The notes under the pieces: generated by a model
Database searches by the model: none
Told to the model about the DNA's origin: nothing
The model's input: only the letters and a program-made list of their open reading frames with translations
Source of the DNA: Stachybotrys elegans
Lineage: Eukaryota; Ascomycota; Sordariomycetes; Hypocreales; Stachybotryaceae
Assembly (NCBI GenBank): GCA_020746835.1
Contig: JAGPNK010000011.1
Coordinates: 62,001-126,000 of the forward strand
Reading direction: 5' to 3'
Length of the DNA: 64,000 nt
Translations under genes and position numbers: made by a program
Part shown: positions 12,007-22,046 of the stretch, in pieces
Layout of the letters: each line of letters starts with the position of its first letter
Numbering within the stretch: the first letter of the stretch is position 1

Positions 12007-12730
12007 ACCTGGAAACTATGGGCATGCCGTTGCCCGAGAGGATAAGGGATGAGGGAGCCTCAACTGCTTCAAGTAGCGCATAGATACATTAGGTGGGGTT
12101 AGACAATCACTGTACAGTTCAACCTGTCAGTTTAAACCATAGAGTTGATTCCCTAATGCTTTAGATTTATAAGACTAGTTATAGTAATTATAGATTGGAG
12201 GGATTATAACACATGCCGGCGAATGGTACATATATATCAGATAATGACCTAACAAGGGTAGAAGGATAGGTAACAGTCTTTTCACCCTACAAGGATTGTG
12301 TCATGCTATATGGAATTGACGATACCACTGGTGGCGCACCTTGCTAACGTCGTCTGCATTTAACTGTGTAGAACGTGTCTGTGCCGTTAAGAAGAGAACT
12401 ACAAGTGTACTGTTTGGGGCTGTCTGAATTATGCCGCCATATTGTGGTCAAGGACTTGCCAGGTCTAACAGAGTCCTCCCGTGTGGCTTAAGTTACGTTT
12501 AATAATTGGACTGGATAAGCCCAGGTCCTGCCCTGTTTGATTGGCTCCTTTCCTTGTAGCCGCCGAGGTTCTGTCTCATTTGGACGTATCACGTGGCGTC
12601 TGACGTGGCATCTCCCGATTGGAATGCCTACCCCAAGCTTCCTCTATTCAGTTATTGACCAAGCTTGAATTTCCCCGAGCCTCAGAGCCTCAGCAAGGCT
12701 GGAGCTCTGCCTTTCAGGGTGGCTTCACGA
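12007..12730. other. AT-rich intergenic interval
   Basis: No coding frame of note; probably the terminator side of the preceding gene and the promoter of the GTPase-like gene. Confidence 0.4.
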
Positions 12731-13670
12731 ATGGCTCATTTCAAAGACCAGGGGCTGTCACGGCCTCGAAAGAATGGCACCGTGGAATATGTTATTGGGT
12801 ATTTCTTACCAACTTGATTGCTCAGACCGAAGCTGATCTATGGTAGGATCATGGGAAGACGACAATCAGGGAAATCTGTGGTACGCGTCGTATTGACTAG
12901 GGCGAGCACGCGCAGCAGAAGAGCAGACTGACAGAGGCAGTTCGGAGACACATATACTGGGAGATTTGAGCTACGACGTGAGCAACTCGTATTGCAAAGC
13001 GAGGCCAAGACGGTGACTTCGCCATCCGGCGACGCGATCAAGTTGAAATTCATTGAGATACCTTGTCTGTCTTCAATTCCGCCGCCAAGTTGCGACCAGG
13101 TCAAACTGATTGACGAAGTATTGGTTGATTCGTGAGTTGACCAGTAATCAATGCCAATCTATTTCTAATCACGTTCCTAGATACAAGCAGGGCCAGAGGT
13201 TTATAGGAATTGTTTATCTGAGCGATTCTCGAGATGTGGACGACAAAGGCCTAAGGCGGGACCTCGAATATGTCGACGCCATCATCGGAAGTGATTGCCA
13301 TCGTCGGACCGTCCTCGTTTGGAATAAAACCACAGATGCCCAATCCGAAGCGCCGGATATCGAACTCGGGCAACGCATCGAAATCGGGCAACGCATTTGG
13401 AACAAACGTTTTAACCCGCCAACGATGGAACCGGATCGGAACCCAGATGCGCCTATAAATCGAACTGAGAATCCTCCCCGTCAAGGTACACCTAATCGAA
13501 TCGTCCAACGCTTCCTAGAGGGCGAACTTGATGCTGTTCAAGTTGTCTTGGGTCTCCAGCGGGATAGAACGGGCAAGGAACCACTGAGTTGGGGAGAGAC
13601 AAAGGTTTTCAAGCTGTGGGAATCACATCAAGGCTTGCGGGGTAAGATGCGTAGAATCTTTAAAGCATGA
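12731..13670 (+). CDS. P-loop GTPase-like protein (AIG1/G-domain type)
   Basis: A fungal single-domain GTPase-like protein of the kind often found with NLR repertoires. Exon 1 (12731-12798, MAHFKDQG) is joined across a 48-nt intron to give VEYVIGIMGRRQSGKS, a Walker A/G1 box. A 49-nt intron (13132-13180) then links LIDEVLVDS to YKQGQRFIGIVYL. The region TVLVWNKTTD looks like the G4 (NKxD-type) motif. The G3 position, usually DTPG, reads IEIPC here, so it is degenerate. Between G1 and this region the frame meets a TGA at 12929. It is removed in frame if 12881-12934 (GTACGC...CTGACAG, 54 nt) is an intron; otherwise the gene is broken. The C-terminal part carries a basic, Asn/Pro-rich insertion. 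Length would be about 260 aa. The call could equally be a recent pseudogene. Confidence 0.52.
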
Positions 13671-14309
13671 TTGTAAGGTAGTTTACCACTGATGGACACT
13701 TCTCTCTACCGACCAACTTGCAAAATAATAACTGATTTAATATATTGCAAGTTGATGAACTGTCTGCCTCCAGCTTCTGAGTATGTTCTTGTGTGGTGGC
13801 CACTCTTGCAGTAGATGCCACAGGGCCTTGCGCCAATAGTATTCGCTTTCATCTTCTCCACGCGTCAATAACATCCTCCCTCCCTTAGCATAGTCTTTCC
13901 CCAAAGTGTCAGCTGATGGCTACTTACCCTACTCCTTCCTAGTTAGTCGGCAGATCATAATTGTTGTTAAACGGGATGTTAATCGGAGCTAAATATATCA
14001 ATCACTATTTATGGCGTCGCGGAGAGGCACAGTCGGAAGTTTCAGGAGATGTTGATATTTGATCGTACATTAATATTTAAACCTTGGCTCATTGATTCCA
14101 TGGCACAACACTACTCCTTATAATGATGAAAAGTCATCGCTAAATGGAAGCTTTTACTGCTTAACAAATCGGAATTATTGCTGACGATGCCAATGTTTGA
14201 CTGACTGTGACCATAGGGTTTCCGATGTTGCAGAGCTTTCTGTGACTGTGACTATACTTGCCCGCTCGCTAGATAAAGTCTGGAAGATGGCACAACAGGC
14301 TGATACTAG
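13671..14309. other. AT-rich interval, nothing recognised
   Basis: No open frame with recognisable similarity or splice structure on either strand. Confidence 0.4.
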
Positions 14310-14846
14310 ATAGAACGCCGCGAAACCGATCCCTACCAGAAAGCGCCGACTGACTGCAAAATCACATGTTGCAGATGTCCGGACTATTATCTGGGCACGG
14401 ATGAGAATGATCTCAGATACTGCAACCGAAGCCTTGGCAAGTTTGCAAACACTGCGTGTACTCAGGTGTTGACGACTGGGACACCGTCTCCTGACAGTAA
14501 GAAAGCGTTCCGAAGCTGTTATGCTGTGTGCTTGTTGCTAACAACCACCATGCGGGATGACTTTGACGTGCGCTGCGACTCTGCAGTCGTAGATACGCCC
14601 AGGGACATTTGCTACCCCTTCGGCGCTGTGTTCAACCGTAAATGGCGGGAAACAGGCAAGGCTTCACCTATACCAAGAACAAGTGCCAGAACTGGGTTGT
14701 CAAAGACAGGTGAGGAGGATTCATGTAGCCACGGCAGCCGACTACTGTTGCAAGACAGAAATGCCTGGGCAGACACATGCTGGAAGAATGGCGGCTCGAA
14801 CGGCCTGAGGTTCGCTGGCGATGGACAAAGACCCGACACAGCGTGA
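14310..14846 (+). pseudogene. Cysteine-rich open frame, possible secreted-protein remnant
   Basis: One frame is open for about 178 codons and is rich in cysteine at its start (DCKITCCRCPDYYLG, then RYCNRS, SCYAVC, VRCDS, DICYPFG). The first ATG in the frame lies well inside, and no signal peptide exon was found upstream. In the overlapping +1 frame a protein-like segment (GFTYTKNKCQNWVVKDR, before GTGAGG) suggests that a frameshift or an unrecognised intron interrupts the original gene after about 14640. I do not recognise the family. It may be an exon of an unannotated extracellular protein or its relic. Confidence 0.28.
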
Positions 14847-15575
14847 GGGCACACGCCTGTGACATGTCGACAAGCATTGCATGCGACAACGGGCTATGAA
14901 AGGGGTGAAATGTTCTTCTAACTCTGAGGAATCGACATAGGTTGTCTCTGACCAGTTCATCAATAACCCAAGTCCACGTCAACGTTGTGGCTCTTACATA
15001 TCACCGAATGGGTTGCCAGATGAAGACGGGCTTCTCCAGACCGCTGAGATGAGGCCACAGTCACGGCACAGTGGCAGAGGGTAAAAGAGCAAATATAGTC
15101 TTACATAGGCTCGAGTAAAACACTGACAGCAACAGGCCTGACTACCGCCTGGATATTCTGCTCCTAGAAATGCTGCAGTCCAAGTATCCATTTGGGTTCA
15201 CATAAATTAGAACGCCCTTGACATCACATTGTGGGTTACTATGTTAAATCATATGTGAAAGTGCTAATCGGTCGCGATGAGGTTCATTTGTGCCGTTGCT
15301 ACTTACGGTTATCACGAATGCATCGGACTATCTCCCACAACTTGCACGTATTAAGATGTTACTCATCTATAGCTCAGCCCCATAGAGCCAAAACACGACG
15401 TGTATTGTTGGCTCATTATGGGCGTTGTAGTCTGACAAGAGACGATCAGTCTCCAGAGGTTTCGTGCTATATATGAATCGTTTGTCTTGCACTTGTCCTT
15501 GACCTGCTGTCATGAATTTGTGCAGAAACTACGTACGGTTGCCATTCGATGAGTGCGTAGACACTGTCTCAATCG

Positions 15576-18500
15576 TTACTTTACAAAAGCCTGTATGTCT
15601 CCTTGCGGCGATGTCTCCAAGCTCGAGCTTGTCTTCAGGTTCGGCATGCTTTCAATTGTTGTCAAAACCATGTTCGTTTCGCAAATGAAGCCTGAAGAGA
15701 CTCGTTGGTAAGTGGTTCGTGGCCGCTTTGTCTCAGAGCGGGGAGAAACAGACAAGGATGCGATTGCACTGGACTGTCGATCGATTGGCATACTAATGGC
15801 TCTAAGACCTCCGTAGTTGCAGACCAATTCTTGTCGATTCCATTTGTGTTCTTGCACAATGGGCGCTCCTGTGACATTCTTCTGGGCATCACCACAAAGC
15901 TCTTTCATTGTCAGCCCGACAGACGCCTCGTGTTCTATGATGCATCACCTTCCCGGCTGGTAGTGGAAGAGGATTCCAATATTGACTTGATCCATCCCTT
16001 ACATTCTGCTTTGTTATCCAAACCCATTCGCACATTAACGAAGACAAAGGTATTGCCGCAACACTGTATCTCGCCATCCACGACAAGCTGGACGAAACAC
16101 CTTTCCGAGGTAGGACATGCCTCTGAATCATTGTTCGTTGGAAAGCTCTTGCATATACAGTTTATGCCGCTTGGTAGTAAGAGATTGGAAAAGTGATTTG
16201 TAAACATCCCCAGATATTTCGGAAATGATGGGAACCCGAGTATGTACCTGGTCCAATGCCTGTCAAGACACAAACGGTAGATAAGAGACATTGTGTCTCT
16301 CGGACCTAGACGGCAACAGGAGATCTTCTCGATCATCGAATGTCTTTCTGCAGTCAGGCGAATCCTGGCTGCATGAACATCTCGTCGGCATCGATTATAT
16401 GTTTCCGACAGTGTCAAATGTCCGGCCACTGGCGTCAACAATCAATTGAGATATCCGTCAAATGATATCCCGCTGAGTATTGGAAGGAGCTAATGATCTG
16501 TAGAACGTGCTTTTGGTGACGTGTACCAAATTCGTCAAGCGCGTAGTAGCCCAAGACCTGAAGCATAGGAGGAAAGGAAACGGGATGGCGCTGAAGGGAT
16601 TGGAGAATTATACAACGTCCAGCAGCCGAGGGTAGATGAGGGTATCCTCCACGGCAAAATTCTAAGTCGAGCTTCTTCAATACCCCTCATCCTCAGATGG
16701 CTTCTGAGGCAGTCGATAAAGCTTCTTTCCAGTGGCTGTTCAGCAAAGACGCGAACAAAGGATGAACATGGTCTGGCGAGAGAATAGTTTCTAGAGTGAG
16801 CTTTGCGCGTCTGTTTCTGTCATCACAGAGTAACGGAATCAGCTCAGTAGGGACCCATTGCTCCTCCAATGCGAGTTCATATTCCCCGTTCTCAGCCCAG
16901 ACAAACTGGCCTAGGCAGCTGCGTATTATTGCTAGCGAGATGTTGCCAGGCTTCAGAAGCATAGCATCAGCAGCTTGGCTGCAAGTGGATGAGACTGCTC
17001 GATCTTGTTGAAAGTGATGCGCCAGGTTCTCATCACAGTAGGCATATCCTTGTCTGGAGCTCTCGCGGTCGTAACAGTTCGATGGTAGGTCATCAAAATA
17101 CGCGGACGGTTCTTCGCTGTACAAGTCATAGTACTCGGGGACCGAAATGCCACTTCATGTATGAGGCCACAACGGCAGTCCCTCTCCCCCCAAAGGATCG
17201 GTGTAGAGGGACTGTCCGCCGCCGAATTCCTGGCGATGTTGCCAACAAGTTCTGTAGCCTGTCTCAAGGTATCTGAAACCTCAGTTTCTACCCATTGTCT
17301 CTGGACACCCTTGTTTGACTGGTGATCAGGATTGAGCCCTGCATCCGCCACGCAAATCGCTTGTGCACAATGTACTTAGAGTCTTCTCGTCGTCGACGTT
17401 GTCAATAATCAGAAGCCGTCCGGCATGATCTACCAACCAGTCTACAGCGAGCTGTGCTGATCGTCTTGCTTTCCGAGAATCTTTACGATTGATCCAAAGC
17501 ACAGACGAGTAAGATTTGCGATGAATTTGGCAAATGAACTGCCACCTGCGTCTTGTCAGCCCATAGAAGCTACACGTCTCGAAAGTCCCCAGAACAATCT
17601 GGTCCAATGCATTCAGAAAATCGATTCTCGATATCCGGCTGAAAATTCATGCTCGTATCCAGCGGCACACTGTAACGATTTCGGCATGGCTGTGGGGTCT
17701 TAGCAGTTGAGCTTCTGCAGACCGACTTGATCGCAATGCAGAGCTATAGAGACTGGCCAAGCAAACCCGATGAAGCTGAAGACTACGCCTGCCTTATAGA
17801 TTCAAATCGCCTTGGGTATCTGGGACACACTGGCTGTGACGCTCCGCCGCATTCCCTATATTTCTTTCATCGTCCACTAAACCGACTATCTATCATGGGA
17901 GTTGTCTACCATGTGGTGCTCTCTAATATCACATTACGTGCAAACTCGTAATATTTGATGATCCCAATGTATTGCCAAGTGTCTCGTCGCTTGCGCCGAC
18001 CTTGACCGAGGTTGAATCACAACCTAGAGGTGCAAAGCAAATATTTCCACCCTTCTATTCCAAGACTTACACTAACAGGAAGTTCGTTGCCCTTGCGTTT
18101 CAAAGAACGAGTAAATGAGCATTTTCTTATCCTTGTAGATCTTGGTGTCTTGAGTCATGCAACTCCCGACGTCTATAGCATGACGCAGGTCGTGAGGAAC
18201 TGATGGCGCAGACCGTGTCTCCGATCCTCTTCAGAAGAGGCCCTAGATTCTGATTAATAGGGAAACAGAATGGAAGTTTTACAATTAATTCATATTCCGC
18301 CTAGACTGTGCCCAATCATTATGAGCGGACGTTTCTCTTCCTGATATTCTGTTAACCAGAGCGACAGAGGAAACAGTTCACACACCTGCGGTTTGATCGT
18401 GCTTGTTTCGGCCGAAATAGGAATTTTCTTGTGATTTCTGAAACCCTTATAACGTTCTTGCACCATGATGTCTCTAATTGGCATTATAGCAAAAGAAGAC

Positions 18501-19290
18501 ACGTACAGTTGGTATTTCAGTTTGAATGGCATCAGGCCACATGAAGCCGTTCTCATGTCTCCATGGCTTCTGAGTGTCCATTCAGACCATGGACGAAAAG
18601 AGCTCCTTAACGTTATCAAAGGTTACCGAATTTAAACCCTGAGTCGACTCACTCTACAGAAAGTGATCGTTTCTTGTGTGGGTGGATACTCGGGTGATCG
18701 AAACGGCCTCAGCTCTCCCCACTCATCGTCCTTTGGCTATGGACACGTCAGGACTTGTATCATGCAAGAATGGCTCTGAAACCTCCCTTCGAAACAGATC
18801 CTCCACTTTATTGCGCGAAAAGGACAAAGTCGTAAGAGAAGATCATAAACCCAGCTCATGTATTCTCTCATCTACTTACTACCCCGCTTTCAGCTGGTCG
18901 CAGCGTACGATCTGGATTACAGTTACGGTGATTATTGTCTGGTCATGACAGCCTAATCTCCTGCTGCAGCACTTATGGTAGTATAGTGAGTCCAAGATCA
19001 GGCATTTCTTCCTCTCTTCACGCCACGGCTCAGTTTCGCATACAGAGCCGACAAGCCATTGCAGAGTCGACTCTGTACCAATGTTTTACTGGCGGACTGA
19101 TTCTCAACCTGAAACCTCGCTTGACATTTGCTACCCATGCTTTATTGCCACTGGCCCCATCTTCTCATACAACCGTTTCTGTTGAGCCCGGCAGATATTT
19201 GCCTCGCTCTTATCTCAATGCTGTAGGGAATATCTACCATCAGTTTGAAAGTCTAGATTACGGCCAGGTACCCTTACAGACGGTTCTAGT
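15576..19290 (-). pseudogene. NLR pseudogene, copy A (hydrolase-NB-ARC-repeat)
   Basis: Reading the minus strand from about 19290 to 15576, the order is an alpha/beta-hydrolase-like region with the nucleophile elbow LIMIGHSLGGI (near 18300), then an NB-ARC-like ATPase region, then a long C-terminal region presumably of TPR-type repeats. The NB-ARC part has HRKSYSSVLWINRKD, AVDWLVDHAGRLLIIDNVDDE (read here in two parts, about 17535-17390) and a damaged P-loop (FYGLTRRRWQ where GGxGKT is expected). Downstream, LARALEEQ-like acidic stretches occur at 16693-17124. The frame is broken many times, including a stop immediately after GHSLGGI. Such proteins are cytosolic signal-transducing ATPases thought to act in non-self recognition. 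The DNA is clearly related to three further segments at 20.4, 27.1 and 36.8 kb. Confidence 0.7.
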
Positions 19291-19299
19291 CTGAAGCGT

Positions 19300-20399
19300 G
19301 GAATTGACGGATGGCATCCAATCCTGTTCGCCTGTTTATCGCGACGTCTTTGAGATGTTGGTAAAACAGCCATAACGAAACTGGGCAGCTCTATGTAGCA
19401 GGGAATTGATGGCGACAAAGAGCCAGGAACCATCAAGCGCAGGCGGATTGTGCCTATCTTGCGGCACGGCAACGGCGAGCAGGGGGTATCTATATACAAT
19501 GAAGAGACACAACAAAGTAATGCAAAAGGTCCTGCATTCCATGGCAGCCAATAGTCGTACTAAGAGAGCGGAGGCTTGGCCATGTTTTGACTGCTGCGTG
19601 GATGGATCAGGGACTCTCGAAACTGAATGCCAGACTTTGAAAATACTGAAACCAAGCATTTTCTTCGCTAGTACAGTGTATTTGTATCAAATTAGAAGTA
19701 TGAGATTGGTTCTATACAGACCTATTCCAAAACCACTTTCTCGTCTTTCAGTCACCCTCCTCCTTCGAGAGTTTCGGGGCCTCAATCTATGGTGTCATGA
19801 TGACCCTGTCGAGTTCCTCATATATTTGCTGTCGGATTTCGGATGTCCATCGTTCTCCGTCGAAATACGAGCTCGCGTTAGGGTGCCTACCAAGTTGGAA
19901 CTTGGAACCGTTTGACAGGGGCTGGCGGGAGACATGGAAGGCCTTGAGATAAAGAAAACATTATAAGTGGAATGACTCCCAACGCCAGTCATCAAACTCC
20001 TGGCGGTGGTAAAGCTGGTTATTTTGTCTGTTTGAGCAGCACACACCCTGAACATCAATCAATCACATTACCTCTAATACAGAGACATTTATCAAAGGTC
20101 TTGTCCGCTTTGGAAACGAAAGAATGCCCGAAGATGGCAACGCCCTTTCAACGAGGATCTGATGCCCACCCCTCTGGTTGGCCTTCAGAACTGTTTGGTC
20201 TGTGCTGACACAGAAGCACAGAGAATGCCCTTCTACACCATGCAGACCTTTTCACCAAGCTCGCACAACCTGGTTCTTCTGACAATTGGCATGAATTGGG
20301 GAAGAAATAAATCTGGTCTATCTGAACAGTAACTCGACTACGATCGTGGAACTTCCTGGTCATAAGGATCATCCCACACCAAACAATCTAACCCGTCTA
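19300..20399. other. Interval between NLR copy A and piece B
   Basis: Probably holds badly decayed ends of the two NLR copies. A 169-codon open frame at 19406-19915 on the plus strand shows no motif and no start context, and I do not regard it as a gene. Confidence 0.35.
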
Positions 20400-20910
20400 T
20401 ATGCCGCTGACTTCTTGTCAACCAAACCATAATGGGCGCTCCTGCGATTCTTCTGAGGCACCGCCACACGGCACTTTCATAGCCAGACAGATGTTTGGTT
20501 GAGAACTTGGTTCACCTCGTGGTGTATGATTATTCTGGATCGTGATGGGATCAACCTGTCGAGACACAGGTAGTGCACATAAAAGAGATCCATCTCTCTC
20601 TGATCCAGATGGCTTAAGGAGATCTTGTCGATATCAACAAAGGCTTCTGCAACCAGACAGGTCCTGGCTGCATGAGTTCGCACCATCGATAGAAAATATG
20701 TTTCGACTGGCAAAGCTCGCCAAATACGCAACGTACCCAGAACACTTCGAGTCTTAGACGTGCTGTTGGTGACGTGTAATAGTCAGATCTGAAGCAAAGG
20801 GAAATATGGGTAGGGAACCGGTAAAGCGAGAATTATACAACGTCCAGCATGAGGTCAGACGAGGCTAGGCAAACCAAATTGACCCCTCATCGTCAGATAT
20901 CTTCCATTCA
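20400..20910 (-). pseudogene. NLR second copy, piece B (C-terminal part)
   Basis: Aligns by eye with copy A at about 15.85-16.70 kb. Shared landmarks include AATGGGCGCTCCTG, TGGTGACGTGTA, GAATTATACAACGTCCAGCA and ACCCCTCAT followed by TCAGAT. There is no usable frame. Similarity stops near 20905, just before a repeated GGATCGT element. Confidence 0.62.
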
Positions 20911-20915
20911 AGGCT

Positions 20916-21340
20916 GGATCGTATGCCCCCAATTATGAGTCATCGTTGCTTGACCACGGGTTAGCAAGGCCGGATCGTGTATGGCCCCCAACCCATTCTT
21001 TGCTGGGCATTGGGGGCTGTCTTGGCGCAAGGCTGGTCATTCTCTGGCACAATACAAGCGGTGAGCGAAAAGAGGGACCGCAAATGGCGAATTTTGCCGC
21101 CAAATCTCTCCCCATTAACCCTTCTTCTATGATACAGTCTTTCAAGCACCAAAAAGTCTCGAAGCACTATAATATCTCTATCAAATAAGATCCAATTGAT
21201 CAAAGAGCATAGGAATTGCTTTGAATTTTTTTTTTTTGCCGTCTGCCTTGCTCTAGAAAACTTCCTACTTTTGCAGTCCTGTTTTTATTAGTCACGGCTT
21301 GGCATATTAGGCTGTCTTGAGGATCGTGCATGGCCCCCAA
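20916..21340 (+). repeat. Three GGATCGTG...GCCCCCAA repeats with a hairpin
   Basis: The motif GGATCGTGNATGGCCCCCAA occurs at 20972 and 21321, with a shortened form at 20916. The middle copy is followed by an inverted repeat: GCCCCCAACCCA (20984-20995) against TGGGCATTGGGGGC (21004-21017). A second shared block, GCTGTCTTG, lies next to two of the sites. The array sits between the NLR breakpoint and the promoter of the secreted protein at 21523. It could be a transposon end or a regulatory cluster. Confidence 0.55.
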
Positions 21341-21444
21341 TTTTAGGCCGTGCATATTGTGAGCTATTGGCTCGTATTGATGTGTTTATATGGCGCGGTA
21401 GGCTAGGCGGCCGCCTAGAATGGCAGTCCTTCCGTAAAATTGAC

Positions 21445-21452
21445 TATAAATA
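21445..21452 (+). promoter_or_regulatory. TATA-box-like element of the 21523 gene
   Basis: TATAAATA lies 71 bp before the ATG of the small secreted protein, followed by a pyrimidine-containing leader. Confidence 0.5.
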
Positions 21453-21522
21453 CAGCATCTTGATCTCATAAACATTTCAAATACAACGCATCTGAACATT
21501 TCGCTTCGCCAACCTATTCATC

Positions 21523-21941
21523 ATGAAGTTCTCCCTGATTCCTGCTGCCCTTCTGGCCTCTACTGCTGGTGCATGGACCGTTACCGTCTACGAAAACACC
21601 GATTGCAACGACAACCCAACGCGCTATGTAAGATATGAGAAGCCATGTGAGATTCGGTCTAACAACTGCAGTACGCTATAGACGGCACCGGGTCCAGGAC
21701 GTTTAACCCCTGGTCAGGGGGTTCTACAAGTGGCTTTGACTTTTGCCGGATCTTCTGGAACGGAGGAAGAAACTGGAAAAGCTGCTCGGAAGGGTCTACA
21801 AATTTCAGGCCCAACTCGATTTCTGTGGTTGGCAACTGCAAGGCTGTATCGGGCTCAGAGACGACGCAGTTCTTTGCGGGAAGACCGGCCTGTAACAAGA
21901 GGGGCAGCCGCAACTGGGGCAAGATTCAGTGCTCCGGCTAG
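21523..21941 (+). CDS. Small secreted cysteine-rich protein (124 aa)
   Basis: I do not recognise a named family. Exon 1 (21523-21627) encodes a typical signal peptide, MKFSLIPAALLASTAGA, then WTVTVYENTDCND. A 44-nt intron (21628-21671, GTAAGA...TGCAG) leads to exon 2 (21672-21941), which runs to TAG. The mature part is about 107 aa with six cysteines, evenly placed (TDC, FDFC, KSC, GNC, PAC, IQC), and several GS/GG motifs. This suggests three disulfides and a compact extracellular fold. Both splice sites and the frame are perfect, although the flanking DNA is full of broken genes. A TATA element lies 71 bp upstream. It is effector-like by its size, secretion signal and cysteines; no function can be assigned. 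Confidence 0.85.
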
Positions 21942-22046
21942 GCTAAGCATGTTAATAAGAGAGCAACATACTAAAAGTATGCATAAGAGGCCATTCAAAA
22001 GGTTCTTGATAGAATGATTTAAATACGTCGTGGGTCTTCAAGGGTC

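Noticed and set aside
19406..19915. 169-codon plus-strand frame between NLR copies
   Set aside because: Lies in decayed DNA on the strand opposite the NLR; no motif.
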